64,000 bases of DNA from Varanus komodoensis (GCF_004798865.1 NW_025336348.1:696172-760171); one strand, 5' to 3'; positions 44,190 to 55,800 are shown, counted from the first letter of the stretch. Translations and numbers: made by a program. The notes: a model not told the origin generated them from the sequence alone.

Positions 44190-45615
44190 CATTTGCATCT
44201 ATACACATTAACTAGCGTAGGTCCATTTCATGCAAATTTTAGGTGAAGGATTTCCTCTTTTGGACCCGGAGTGACAAAGAAAATGCCTGCAGCCCACGTC
44301 TGAATTCACTGATAGTTGCCCATCCCAATCCATTTGTTTCATATTTCTGAATTTCTGTAGCACCTTCCACCCAAAGACATGGAGAACAAACTGAAGGAAA
44401 TTCCTTTGTATCTCTGCTAATAGTGACTGTGTGAGTAAAGCCATCAGTAGAGGTCTACCTTTGAAGCATGCTGCTAATAGCTCCCTCAGTAAGTATTCCT
44501 CAGTATGAATAGTCCATTTCTTGCTGTGCCCCAGGGAACAGGGCCTCCGGGCTGCAGGGGGGCTCCTTATTCCAAAGCGGACTTCTTTGCATCTTCAGAG
44601 AAGAGAGTTAGAAGTACAGCAGGTTGAAAATAGGCATTATATACAAACAATAAAGAGTATCTTGCATCTCAACAGGTCTTCCATCTATTAAAATATTTCA
44701 CATCTCAAATTAGAAGGGGATTTTTGATTAAGGGAAAAATCCTATTCTTTCATCCTCCCATTTCTTAAAAAACTAAAAAGGACACTTCCCAGATGGGTGT
44801 TAAGCACTTTAGAAGGACCTCCTACAAAGTGAATACAAAGAAATGATTTTTATGAGATGGTGTCTGAGAATCTCCTTAATAGATGAGAAATGCCTTCATG
44901 CAATTTGGTAGGAAGAAGAACCCGATGAGTGTCAGTTTAACAAAACTCAAGGCCTCCTGGGGGGATGAAGGCCCAAATCTCAATAGATCAGTCAACAACT
45001 TTTATCAATTCACACTAGTTTCTTCCCCTTGGATATCTAGAAATGGGTTCAACATAAATGGGGGCTAAGGATCAAATGTTCCTGTGAGTTAAATGTGGCT
45101 TGTTGTGAATGCATGTCGGTGGCATAAAATATAATCACATTTGAACGAGGGCCTCTTTCGGTTTCATGTTGACTGGAGAGAAAAGAAACAGATGTTTCTG
45201 CAGCGGGAAATCATAGAGGCGAGGTAAATATTCTGCAGATGGTGGCATTTGATAGAAGCGCTCCCAAACAAAAAAACCAATTCTTTCATTTAATATTGGG
45301 GGTGGTGATTGTGTAAAATATAATTGGCTGAGGTCAAGCAGGACTACAACAGAGAGGGCCGGCCAGCCGCATATAACATGTTTTTGGCCCACTCTTTGGA
45401 AATGTTGTAAGGCGAATGGATGCTACTGAACCTCTATCAGCTGCTGCTGCTGCTATTAAGTTGTTGTTAAAAATGGTCCCAGCAGAAGTGTTCCCCAACA
45501 GGCCATTGCTACTCAACAGCCCACGCACTTCAAGGAGTCCCAAGCTAGACAGCTTGGCTGGGAATAAGGATCACATCAAAGAATGCAATATCCAAAATTT
45601 GGTCATCTCAGATCA
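44190..45615. other. Unique DNA, no gene recognised
   Basis: Nothing recognised. Short frames only, and a small CTG run near 45440. Confidence 0.4.
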
Positions 45616-45619
45616 CCTG

Positions 45620-45812
45620 GGCAAAGGGAGAAAGGGATGGCAGAGGTGGAGGTGGCTGGATGGAGCCACAGGGGCGGTGGGTGTGGGCTTGGGTGGACTC
45701 CAAGGGATGGTGGAGGACAGGAAGGCCTGGAGGAATGTTGTCCAGGCTGTCCAATGTTGTCCATTGTAATGGGTCAGGCACAACTTTGTGACTAAACAAC
45801 GACAGACAAATC
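45620..45812 (+). mobile_element. BovB (RTE) LINE 3' end
   Basis: 'ggtggctggatggagccac', then 'gtgggcttgggtgg', 'atggtggaggacaggaaggcctggagg' and 'gggtcaggcacaactttgtgactaaacaac' match the end of the BovB copy at 61140-61850 almost block for block (MRWLDGVTGAV…MVEDR-AWRN…GQAQLCD). An extra 20-30 bp near 45740-45770 has been duplicated. It is heavily 5'-truncated. Confidence 0.9.
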
Positions 45813-46219
45813 GCATGGCCCACGAAAGGAGGAGCTTCATTCAGGGGGTATAGATCTTCATCCAGATGTAACTGTGTTAAGGGGATGCTCAGCTGATTCC
45901 TACAGGAATATCAGTACTGCAAGCAATGCTGGTTGCAGGGTTTTGAGATCATTGGTACCTTCTTATTCATTGTCACCAGCTACTGCTTGCTTGCTAGGCA
46001 GAGAGCCAGTGAGCACATAGGCAGTAACATCTTCCCACAAGGAAACTCTGCTCTCCACAGTACTGTAGTACTGTTTCATATAACTCACCACAGAGGAAGC
46101 ATCCAAGGGTTTGCATGGCCAAGCCTGACACCCCAGCAAGTTCCCACTGACAAAAGCCCACCGTCCGCGCTCCCCTCCTTGTTTGTCTGCCTCTCCGTCT
46201 CTCTCAGCATGCCTTGGCC

Positions 46220-46290
46220 AACTTATTTGTTTATTATTTAGCACACTTATATGCCGCCCCATTCGCATAAGCCTCGGCACAATAACTTGG
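46220..46290 (-). mobile_element. L2-type LINE 3' tail (antisense), very short
   Basis: 'ttatttgtttattatttagcacacttatatgccgccccattcg' and 'aagcctcgg' are the stem-loop of the 37.1-kb subfamily. It is truncated within 70 bp. Confidence 0.75.
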
Positions 46291-46970
46291 TACGATGTGC
46301 CACATAACCTGGCATGATGCCTGCCTGATAACAAAGGAGGATGGAAAGCAACCTGGAGAGATGCTGATGAGAAGGTGGACCTACTGAGAAGGGGGTCCAC
46401 TGAGGGGGCCCTGCCGAAGAGCCCTCAAAAACCTGGAGCCTGCCCTGCTTTGAGCCATCCACAGCCCTGACCAAAAAGACAGAGAGAGAGACCTGTTAAG
46501 CCTTACTCATAAAAACAGTACTAAGTTAGGGCATCCCTTGATCATCTGTGCTCTGTTGAGTTTGATACACAGGTTGTCACGGTGAGGACCAGGGACAAGC
46601 AAGATGCCTGGTAAAGGTTGCCCTGTCCTGTGCTTCTTGCCCTGATCCTGCAGACCATCCTGCACCACCCTTGGGCAGCTCCCCAGGCCTCCAGCTCCCA
46701 CCACTGATACCCATCTGATCTCTCGGTAAGCAGTTCCCTCCACCAAGTGTTCTAACTGACCCTAGGCATTGTTGCAGGGTATTGTGGGAAATTCAAATGG
46801 TAGCTCCCAAAACAGGCTCCTGCTCAGAGTGTTGGTGCCTGCTGCCTCCACCTAACAATCTCAGCAGGGAGACCTGCCAAAACAGAGGAGACCCCCTGGG
46901 GGTCACTTTGCCAAGCATCCAGCTTGATCTGGAAGAAGACTCAGTCAATACATCCGGCACTGCTTCCATG
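46291..46970. other. Unassigned DNA
   Basis: No gene or clear repeat was recognised. Overlapping frames below 110 codons on both strands. Confidence 0.4.
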
Positions 46971-46974
46971 TTTG

Positions 46975-47092
46975 GTCCAGGTGCAGATACAGCCAGGGTG
47001 GCCAGCTTGTGGACCTGTATTACAACTCCCAGCATCCCTCACAATCGGCTATGCTAGCTATGGCTAATGGGAACTACAGTGGAATGCTTTCA
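46975..47092. mobile_element. Small hairpin hAT-like MITE
   Basis: TATTACAACTCCCAGCATCC pairs with 'gctaatgggaactacag' across 'ggctatgctagctatgg'. Same family as 29413 and 37483. The CAACTCCCAGCAT core also resembles a ZNF143-type motif, but the repeat explains it. Confidence 0.6.
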
Positions 47093-47149
47093 TCCACATG
47101 GTTGCACTTTGGAAGGTGATTAAATCGGTGTAAATTCGGATGGGGTAAA

Positions 47150-47238
47150 TTGGTGTCCCGCAACAACAGGAGGTTGGACCTGATGGCCTTCTTGGTCCCT
47201 TCCAACTCTACTATTCTACGATTCTATGATTCTAAATA
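47150..47238 (+). mobile_element. CR1 3' tail with octamer repeats
   Basis: 'aggaggttggacctgatggcc', 'cccttccaactctactattctacg', then two ATTCTATG octamers. A classic CR1 terminus truncated to under 100 bp. Confidence 0.9.
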
Positions 47239-47289
47239 GCATGTGAGTGACACCTTTTAGAGGTGCGTTGATTATGTGTTGTGTAATAA

Positions 47290-47475
47290 CAGTATAAAGC
47301 TGACAGGAAGAGAATGGACGTATTTGAAATACGGTGCTAGAGGAAAGCTTTGCGAATGCCCTGGACCAACAGAGAGACAAGCAAGTGGTTCCTGGATCAG
47401 ATCAAGCCAGAGCGTTCCCTAGAAGTAAAAGTGGCAAAACGGAGGCTGTTCTACTTCAGGAACCTCAAGACCAGG
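47290..47475 (+). mobile_element. RTE-clade LINE C-terminal fragment (non-BovB)
   Basis: Translates as RMDVFEIRC-RKALRMPWTNRETSKWFLDQIKPERSLEVKVAKRRLFYFR. This is the RTE segment after the RT (compare 54010-54440, WCWRRALCIPWTDRKMNKGVLDQI). It ends abruptly at about 47475 without the 3' UTR. Confidence 0.82.
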
Positions 47476-49055
47476 CCTTCGAATGTCTGTCCTGAGTGGC
47501 AAAGCTCTAGACTAACATTCACTGAAGCTTGCATTTTGTCAAACCCATTCCATCTGTGGACTGGCAGGCACCTTTCATTCTGTCTCCTGCTCATTAATGA
47601 ATTGGAGATTTGCCAGGATTAGGTCTGCTTGCAAAAATGCCCATTAGCTTGTGGAGGTGCAAATTTGTGCAAATCCCTTCACAGAGGAAAAACAACGAAA
47701 ACAAGAGCGGCACACAACCGTTTGCAAGTCCATAGAATGTGCAACCTGAAAACAACTTGGTTTGCTGTGGAATCCACAGGTTGGATTCACAGAACGTGGC
47801 ATTCATTTGAACCCATTGTGGATTCCTCTGACATCCCTACTAACATTCAAGTGCTAAATGCCTACAGGATAATTTCTAAGGGGTTGTTACAGATAATGCT
47901 TTCCAAAACAGCCTTTAACTTAAGGCTAGAAATAATTTTGAAGATAATAGACTTGGCATTGGCATTATGCAAAATATTGCCGCACATTTCTTAAGCAGCC
48001 CAAGACACACACAATGGGATAATTCTTCTGTTAATGTTGTGGCATATTATAAATATTAATTTGACGGCATTAGTCATTAGTTTCATTATTGCTGAGCCAC
48101 TGTTTTCTCCTCCTTAAATTGCTCAATAATTGCTTATGTTAATGAAAGAGCAGATTAATGGATAACGTCAAGCAGACAATATAACCCAAAATGTCTCTGG
48201 CGCAACATTTGATTGTGACAAAAGCCAGTTAACAAATGCCTTATCTGTTTGTTACACTTTGTGTTACAATATTCGCATGGTAAGAAAATGGATCGTTCTA
48301 AATTCAAAGGCCATATGCGCTGACCAAGGAGAGGTCAGCAGAAGCTCAGTGGGAGGGAATGCTCCCGACCAGCCTTCAGGGTGGTTGGGACCAAGGAAAG
48401 TTGGGGTCGATCTAGAAGGCACCAGGATGAGGTGGGATGGAGAAGACCCCAGTGGACTAGCTGGCTTGTGTAAGGGAGCAACTGGTCACTGATGGAATTG
48501 GGAGATAGAGGAGCCCACCTCTCACTCATTACAGACTGTTCAGGCAGAGCCACGTGATTCTGAGGAGGAGGTGGGGGGCCAAGCAGGGGGCTGAGGACTC
48601 TCAAGTTCCCAGGCTGCCTGGTGACGTTTCTCAGGCAGAGTGTGAGAACCGGTCTGCTTTGGAAGGGATGGGAGGGTTTTCAGCAGGGGAGAGGGAGCAG
48701 ACGGGGGACCCAGGCCTCGACCCCATAAGGATGCATCAGGAGAAACAATCTGCACCGCTGGAGGGCTTTGCTGCCCTGAGGGTGGAGCCAGATGTTTACT
48801 GAAAGGGAGGGGCAGAGGGGAAGTTTCCAGCTTGGATTCAACTTTTTACATGGGCAGGTGCTTCTCTCAGCTTTGGTAGAAGGCTTCTGAGAGTTCCTAC
48901 TGTTCTGCCATCTATTAAGTTTTGATAAAGGACTGCACTTCCAAGGACTGTTTTGAGTTTTGAACCCTGAAGGAAGGAGGGGAAGGACCAGCTTACAAAA
49001 AAAGAGATCTGGTTGAACGGAGATGGTTTCACATCATTTCCTTTCCCATTTAACT
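47476..49055. other. Mostly unique DNA with strong conserved-element candidate
   Basis: The part 48000-48300 has the composition of a conserved noncoding element (ATTAATTTGACGGC, TAATTGCTTATGTTAATGAA, AGATTAATGG). From about 48535 to 48850 there is a GA-rich, acidic-coding stretch sharing a short patch with 30290-30310. No host exon is supported. Confidence 0.4.
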
Positions 49056-49510
49056 TTAGAGAAGCGGGGTCTTCTTGTTCTTGTTCAGTTGCAAAGTCAT
49101 GCCTGACTCTTTATGATCCCACAGACCACAGAATGCCAGGCTCTCCTGTCTTCCACCACCTCCCAAGGCTCACCCAACTCCACACCCACCGCCCCAGTGA
49201 CCCCATCCAGCCACCTCAACCTCTGCCGTCCCCTTCTCCTTTTGCTTTCCCAGCATCAGGGTCTTTTCCAATGAGTTCTTCCTTCTCATTCGGTGGCCAA
49301 AGTATTTGAGCTTCAGCTTCAGTACCTGACCTTCTAAAGAGCAGTCAGGGTTGATCTCCTTTAGGATTGACCGATTTGATCTCTTTGCAGTTCAAGGGAC
49401 TCTCAGGATTCTCCTCCAGCACCACAATTCAAAATTGTCACTTCTTTGGCACTCAGCCTTCCTTATGGTCCAACTTTCATTGCCGTACATTACAACTGGG
49501 ATGCAACTGT
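49056..49510 (-). mobile_element. BovB (RTE) LINE C-terminal end and 3' UTR (antisense)
   Basis: The minus strand runs from 'gtaatgtacggcaatgaaagttggacc' (the VxYGxESWTIRKAE block), through 'ttttgaattgtggtgctggagg' (FELWCWR), to the UTR end whose complement is CTTGTTCAGTTGCAAAGTCATGC. It is colinear with 61400-61850 with several indels and stops. The second longest BovB copy in the window. Confidence 0.92.
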
Positions 49511-49827
49511 ATTAAATAAGTTAAAAACTCCTGGGATTGGTTTCAGCAGATGGTCCTCTGTGGCCTATCCCAACTTTAGACAACTTCAGACAGCTGACAG
49601 TTGGGCTTTCAACCATGACTCTTCATGCCACAAAGACACGTTTGCCCTTCAATGTGGGTAGTTTTGGTGCCACAGGAGTTTTTAGTAATTTTTTTTTCTG
49701 AGGGAATTCCAGCCAGTGTAAACTTTGCTTGTGGTTACCAATAACATCCACAAGAGGGAGCAGCAGCAAAAGGTTGCAGCATTCAGGGCTCCAGCCAGCC
49801 ACACCTTCTGTCAGGTATGCCATTTCC

Positions 49828-49985
49828 TTTCTCTATTGATTTATTATCTTTATACCCGCCTTTTTTCTTTCCTAGGAATTCATGTGAGGAAGGCTGGGCT
49901 GAGAGTCTGTCCAGTGGGCTGCATGGCGAACTGGGGACTGGAACCCAGACCTCCTGACTCCTGCACTCTAATATCCCTGCTGGCT
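49828..49985 (-). mobile_element. Sauria-type tRNA SINE, diverged (antisense)
   Basis: 'atttattatctttatacccgcc' (tail complement), 'gaggaaggctgggctgagagtctg', then 'ggaactggggactggaacccagacctcctgac'-like head complement. The middle part is deleted. Confidence 0.7.
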
Positions 49986-50262
49986 TTCTGGCTCCCATTG
50001 GCAGTCAGGTTTCTGTGGTCTGATCTTGCTAAGCTGCTGTTGTCTCTTCTCCTTTCCTTTCCTTTGTTTCACCTCTGCAAACTTCTGCGGACACCTCCTC
50101 CTTGTGCATGGATGGAGTCCTTCACTACATCAGGATTGGCACTTTGGGGAGAAGTCTGTTGGATTGGATCGTTCAATTTTCATACGACCAAGATGGAGAA
50201 AAGCGCACATACAGAGAGAGGTTCTGGTCAATCCAGTCTTCCAGATGGTCTACAGCAAGCCA

Positions 50263-50495
50263 AGAGCCAGTGTGGTGTAGTGGTTAAGAGCGTGGGACTG
50301 GGACTCAGGCGATCCGGGTTCTATTCCCCGCTCGGCCATGGAGCCAACTGGGGGACTTTGGGCCAGTCACAGACTCTCAGCCCAACCTACTTCACAGGGT
50401 TGTTGTAGTGGGGATAAGATGGAGGAGGAGAATGATGTCAGCTGCCTTGAGCCCTTTGTAGGAAAAAGGCAGGATATGAATCGGAAAAAAAAATA
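50263..50495 (+). mobile_element. Sauria-type tRNA SINE, near full length
   Basis: AGCCAGTGTGGTGTAGTGG head, GTTCTATTCCCC B-box region, 'ggactttgggccagtcacagactctcagccc' body and GGCAGGATATGAATCGG tail with an A-run. It differs from the 1577 copy at few positions. The 227-codon frame running across it is an artefact. Confidence 0.94.
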
Positions 50496-51234
50496 TTTCT
50501 AAGATAGTTGACATGGCCCGGCTGTTGAAATGTCTCCCCACTTCTTTCCTAGGGCTGGTTTGGTGGAAATGACATTCGGCAAAAATCCCAAGTGCTTTTG
50601 TTGTAACACGCCATGTTACAACCAGAGGTGAGCAATGGAACTTCTCAGACACAGCCATTATAGAGCTGATTTCCACATAGGATGCCCACGCCGTGCATGG
50701 GCAACTTTCTTTGTTCAAATATACCATTTCATTCCACGGCTGGTGGGAGAACATACACAAGATCTATGCCTAGGTCTTCCACATTTTTGTGACCATATTC
50801 ACCGAGCTACAGTGGTCCTCTGTTAATACTTAAGACTATTGCCGAACCAAAACTACTCACACGTTTCCTTTCCAATTTCCTTAGAAAAAAAAAAGTTAGT
50901 AGAAGATCATCCCTGATTTTGCATCACCCTAGAATGTAGCTTCTTACAATGTCCATGCAGTGGATGCTGTGATCTTGGAACATCTTGGCTGCAAACTCAG
51001 GGCCAAAGAAAATGTGGCCTTGGAAGACTGGAGGTGGAACCCGATGTTAATCCTATTTCATTGGGTCTGCACAAAGTAGGACTAACGTTGTGTTCAACCT
51101 TGGCTTTCTTGTGTTTCTTTCTTTCAAACTACATGCAATGGCTGGGGTCTCACTTAAGGTCGGGCTTTGGTTAGGGCAGAGGAGTTGTTACCACGCTCTA
51201 CTCCAAAAACTAAAGACCACACACATATTTCTCC
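50496..51234. other. Unique DNA, no gene recognised
   Basis: No element or exon was recognised. An A-run lies near 50885. Confidence 0.4.
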
Positions 51235-51355
51235 CCCTGCTTTGGCTGGGTGACCAGAGGTGACCCAGCAAGCCCCACAGCTGAGTGAAGATCTGAACCT
51301 GGGTTTCTCCAGACCTGGTCTTCAGTGGTAACCACTACATGACAATGGGTACTCC
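51235..51355 (-). mobile_element. Old tRNA SINE fragment (antisense)
   Basis: 'ggtgacccagcaagccccacagctgagtg' then 'gatctgaacctgggtttctcc' and 'tggtaaccactacatgac' follow the order of the complement of a tRNA SINE head and body. Too diverged to say which family. Confidence 0.55.
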
Positions 51356-51924
51356 TTCCCTGTGCCGTGTTTCTTATTCTCTTCCCAAGCAACTCTTTCT
51401 TTCCCCACTAGCAAAGCATACAGTTATGGGGAAATGGCACAGTGGAAAAGCTGAACCCCTTCCCATGCATTAGCCTTTCAACAACAATGGGGGAGCTAGC
51501 CATGGGTTTTGCCCTGGTTCATCTGGTTGTACCCTCAGCCAGAAGCACAGGTGTCTAACATGGTGGTTCCCCTGCTGTGCTTGACTCTCCAATTGGGATG
51601 GGGAAGGCAAGGTTCTCCAGATGCAGTTGGACGACACCCCGCCGTCCCTACTCACCATGACCAGTAGTGAGGAGTTGCAATCTGCAGCAAGATTTGCAGG
51701 GCCAAATGTTCCTTCTGCTCACTCGAGGGAGGAGCTCTGCAGTACAGAATGTGTGAGCACTGAGGCATCCTCAGGCTTCTTTCTTGACACCAGCTGAGCT
51801 GCCCAGCTCCTCCCAGATGTGTGTAAGTGTATCTCAGCAAATCTTACTGGCAGCTGGAATCACTTCAAAGAAAAGTGAGGCTTCTAATGCCCCACCCCAC
51901 AAATCTTTCTCCATGGGTGCCTCT

Positions 51925-52290
51925 AGGCTAAGGAAGTGGGAGGAATCCGTTTTGGAGACGGGAATCTGTTGGATTCCCTGGGCTTAGCTCCCCAGGCTCG
52001 GTCCACTTTGTCGTGGCCACGAGTCAGCATTTCCGGTGAGTGTACCCAGTATTTGAGAAATGCTTGGCAGGAATCAGGCTCTGCACAAACACCGAACAAC
52101 TGATGTCCCTCTTGCGCATCACACGCAACAGCCTTTATTTGTTCCGTAGCACATGAAATGGAAGAGGATTGCCGGCTACGCAGCCCTTGTTCTGTAAGCT
52201 TTTGTGGACTTTCTCTCAGCTCAGCCTGTTTCTAAGACAGGAAATCTGTGAATTCTAAAGGACTGGATTCCACAAGCTTTATCACATCAG
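51925..52290. repeat. Unclassified interspersed repeat, copy A
   Basis: Its left part (51930-52045, with GGGAATCTGTTGGATTCC) aligns to 62860-62980. Its right part (52155-52285, with 'ctttctctcagctcagcctgtttctaagacagg') aligns to 63855-64000. Identity is moderate with indels, and the order is conserved. It has no coding frame, clear inverted ends or tRNA boxes that I can see. Confidence 0.6.
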
Positions 52291-54009
52291 TGCCCTGTGC
52301 CGTTCTTAGGAAATGAAGACGGTAGCTAGCTGCAGGCTGATGCATTCATCCACAGTGGATCCATTTTGGGGTGGTGTCCAAAACAGCTTCTCGACTTGCC
52401 AAATGCTCCTCCAGATCTGATAAAGATGGCCAACCCTGTAGGGCTGTAGGGAGGAACTGATGCTGTGCTGGACATGTTTAGTTCTCAGATGCTACAGCAA
52501 CGGACCCAGTGCCCCTAAATATCCTTTTTCCTTACATTTTTCAGTGCCTATGCTTGCAGAATCTCTGGGACATGTTGATGTCACTCGCTAGGGAATCAGC
52601 AAGGTGGGCACCACTGCTCTGGGCGCTCGCTGCCTGACTGGATGCCAAAGGCAATGGGTCTTGTTTGAGGAATGTGGAGCCCAAGCTACCTGCAGAAAAC
52701 GGCTGGGAACAAATGGCACCCGTCCCCGCCGGGCTGAATCTGTGAGTGCCGAACAGTTGGGGAAACAAATGGCATACAGTTCAAGGCAGAAATCAACCAT
52801 CATGAAACCCTGGCATGGTTCTGGTCAGTATCAAATTATTATTGTTCCATTTTCTTTCAGCTAATGAAATCTGGCTACTCACGGCACATATTTCTTTAAA
52901 GGGGGGACCACAGAACCATGTTCGCAATCTTCAAAAAACAAGAACAAGTTATTTAAGGGAAACATTTTCTGGGTGATGCATGGGAAGGGGAACATACAGC
53001 ATTCATTACCCTTTATAGGAGCAATATGACCCACTTCTTATACAACACCCAGAAAATCTGTCCCTTTGTCTTCCAGAACAGGGGGAAATGAATGATTCTG
53101 GGCTGTGAAACCCTGGCAAATGATCCATTCAGAATTGTATAAACTCATCACCAGATGGGTTTATCGATATATTTTTTCCCACAGGGGAATTTCCTATTCT
53201 GTCTGACGTTTTATGCACTCTTTCTATTATTTTCCCAGAAACATGATTGTATACAGACAGGAAGAAAGAAATTCTAGTACAGTCAAATCAATCCTTTCCT
53301 TCCTTTCTGGTTTCTTGGTTCTTTTTTGGGGGTTTTTTATCAGCAGTTTTAAAAATGGCTCCCTTTTGCAACTCTTACGGATGCCCCATACAAAAATATC
53401 TGCATCATCATAGCCTAGCCTGCTCTCACTCTCAACTGGCTTTGTCTGTCTTCCATGATGTCATCATATAGCCAGTTCTGACCATGTAACATTGAAGCTA
53501 TATGGTAAAGATGCAGAAGGGAAATCAGCACAGCTTCATCATTTTAAGGAAGGAAGGAAGGAAGGAAGGAAGGAAGGAAGGAAGGAAGGAAGGAAGGAGG
53601 AAGTAGATTCTGAGGCAAAGAAACTTAATTCTGTTTATGGGGAATCATGCAACTTGGGTTCACTCCTGTTTGAACCCTTCAGAATTTTTGAATATTTTGA
53701 GGAGACAATGGACTAGAGACCAATGACAGGGGGGAAAGTGAGATCAGAGAAAAACCTCAGATTTGAAATCTACCAGTTTTTGATCATTAATTTAAAGACA
53801 CCTCACTGTCTCATACATGAAAACAAATCCCTCCCATCTAAGAGCTGAAAGATTTTCAGTCCCACAACTCATGAATTGACATTATTCTCCCCCTGCTTTC
53901 GTACAGGAACAAAGGGTCTGCAAAAGCAGTTCTTTTAATTCAGCTCTAATGCAAATACATCTTAAAATATGTGTTTCAAATATATTATACACAATTTCAA
54001 TAGTTGTAT
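52291..54009. other. Unique DNA, no gene recognised
   Basis: Contains a (GGAA)n run at 53547-53603. An 86-codon frame at 52604-52864 overlaps antisense frames and has no domain. Confidence 0.4.
53547..53603. repeat. (GGAA)n microsatellite
   Basis: About 13 tandem GGAA/AAGG units. It gives a GRKE repeat in one frame, which is not a real protein. Long GGAA runs can bind ETS factors, but there is no evidence of that here. Confidence 0.97.
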
Positions 54010-54440
54010 TATGGATCAGTGCGCAATGGAGAAAACCGTCCAGAAGAAAACTGGTGCATTCAGAACATGGTGCTGGAGGAGAGCTTTGTGTATACCTTGG
54101 ACTGACAGAAAGATGAACAAGGGGGTCCTCGATCAAATACTCCAGAGCTTTCCCTAGCAGCAAAAATGGCAAAACTGTGGCTGCTGTACTTCATGAGCAC
54201 ATCCTGAGAAGGCCAGAGGCAGTGGAGAAGTCAATCATGCTAGGGAAAGGCAAGGAGGACGGGGAGGAGGAGAAGGGGAAGGACCAATTATGCGATGGAT
54301 TGACTGCATAAAGGAAGCCACAGTCCTGAGTTTACAAGACCGAGCAGAGGTGTCAGGAACACAACACTGAGGAGGACACACAAGCACAGGATCGTGATAA
54401 GATGGAGGTGCCTTGATGGCACATCACAACGGCAATCCCA
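54010..54440 (+). mobile_element. RTE-clade LINE C-terminus and 3' end (non-BovB)
   Basis: The translation includes FRTWCWRRALCIPWTDRKMNKGVLDQ, then decayed KMAKL…EHILRRPEAVEKSIMLGKGKE, RKG-PIMRWIDCIKEAT and LDGTSQR. This is the full order from the post-RT region to the C-terminus of a squamate RTE. It is frameshifted in several places. The same lineage as 18100 and 47290. Confidence 0.88.
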
Positions 54441-54617
54441 GGACTTATTTCTAAGGGTTTTGTTTCCTTTAGAAAGAACTAGAAAATCAACTTGGAAACA
54501 GGATGAAAGTCAGGGTATAGATATGCAGCACAAAACAAACGGGAGTAATTTGGGATCATGGCAGCATTTTGCACCAGGGAACAGGGGTGAAGTAGTCTGG
54601 CTGTCTTGTATCTTCAG

Positions 54618-54695
54618 CTTAATTAATTTATATTTATTGCAATTCTTTATAAGCTGCCTTTCAGGACACAGAGCAGCCAAGTCAGCTTGCAAGTA
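54618..54695 (-). mobile_element. LINE 3' tail fragment (antisense)
   Basis: 'ttaatttatatttattgcaattctttataagctgcc' then 'gcagccaagtcagcttgcaag' resembles an L2-like tail complement. Confidence 0.5.
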
Positions 54696-54755
54696 ACAAG
54701 GGCAGTAAGTACAGAAATCTGACAAACAGGCAGTTGAATAAATAGCTGTACATCC

Positions 54756-54815
54756 ATCTTCTCAAAGCTGGTGCTGCCCAGATGCTTGGACTACAATTCC
54801 TGCCATACCCACTTG
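54756..54815. mobile_element. Small hairpin hAT-like MITE, left half
   Basis: 'gctggtgctgcccagatgcttggactacaattcctgccatacc' matches the left arm of the hairpin MITE family. The right arm is absent. Confidence 0.5.
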
Positions 54816-54819
54816 GGGA

Positions 54820-55570
54820 AGGGTGGTATTCCCCCATAAAGCGCAATTTGTGAAGAGTCTCTGGCCACAACTGGAGGCATGTTGGTACAGGAAAAGCTCT
54901 ACAAGGCCCAGGTTTTCCCGTTATTCCAAGTATAGGGTTGTATCCTTGGAGTCCAAAGGGACAAAGGAGTGAGGAAAGCATCCGTCTTGGTGAAGGGACC
55001 TCTTGGAAGGTAGAACTCTGTGGGTTGTTTCTTTCCGCAAGCTTTTTCACAAAGCCTACGTGAGACAATGGTCATATTAATAGAAGCTGGTGAGAATCGT
55101 ACCCATTCCACGCTGTTCCATAAGGGGCTGCTGAAACATTTAATTGCTCTGGTAAGCTGAGTACACAATATCCAGCCATTATTCGGCCAAAACAAATAGT
55201 GAAATAAAGCACTAAATGGCAGATTTAGTCATGCCACTGGGGGAGGGGAGGGCAGCTCTTGGATCATTTATCACCCCAGGGTGTTCGTAATAAAAACCAT
55301 GACCCAAAAGTTAGTCAGCCACATAATTTCACAAAGCAAAACATATTAGCTAGCATTTCAATTTTCCTTTCAAATTTTGTCCATAAATTATTAGGTCTAC
55401 CATAGAAACCAAAGAAGGAAATGACACAACTTTCAGAATGACACCCCAAGAAGTAAATGTGTTCACAGCCCACATGGCAGGGCACAAACCCAACACCCCA
55501 GGCCTAGATAAACAAGGCAAGGAGAAGGCATGCAGAGTGGCATGCGCTGATGTTACCAGCCAGAGACTGT
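54820..55570. other. Unique DNA
   Basis: No repeat recognised. 55270-55400 contains TCGTAATAAAAACCATGACC and an AT-rich TAAATTATTAGG segment and could be conserved noncoding DNA. Confidence 0.4.
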
Positions 55571-55599
55571 GGGTCGGGCAGCTGGAGGAGAGGTAATAT

Positions 55600-55800
55600 C
55601 ATAACAGACTGCACTGAGTACAAAGGGTGTTTTCTTCCTAGCGTGTCTCCTTTGGAGTACGTGGATGTGGCTTTGCTTCTTCCTCCCAACACTACCAGGC
55701 AAGATTTCTGGGTGGTGGCCACCAATCTCTGGAACACTCTGGGGATATCTAGGACCATCAGCTCAGCTCAGCAACATCTTGGTACACCAGGCATGGACTA
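55600..55800 (+). mobile_element. Possible L2-like C-terminal remnant
   Basis: Translates around QDFWVVATNLWNTLGISRTISSAQQHL, reminiscent of the L2 FSVVAPxLWNSLP block. No tail is present. A weak call. Confidence 0.4.

Noticed and set aside
47018-47045. ZNF143-type promoter motif
   Set aside because: It lies in the hairpin MITE family, with no nearby gene start.
49725-50408. 227-codon plus-strand open frame
   Set aside because: It spans two SINE copies and the DNA between them, with no domain and no codon signature.
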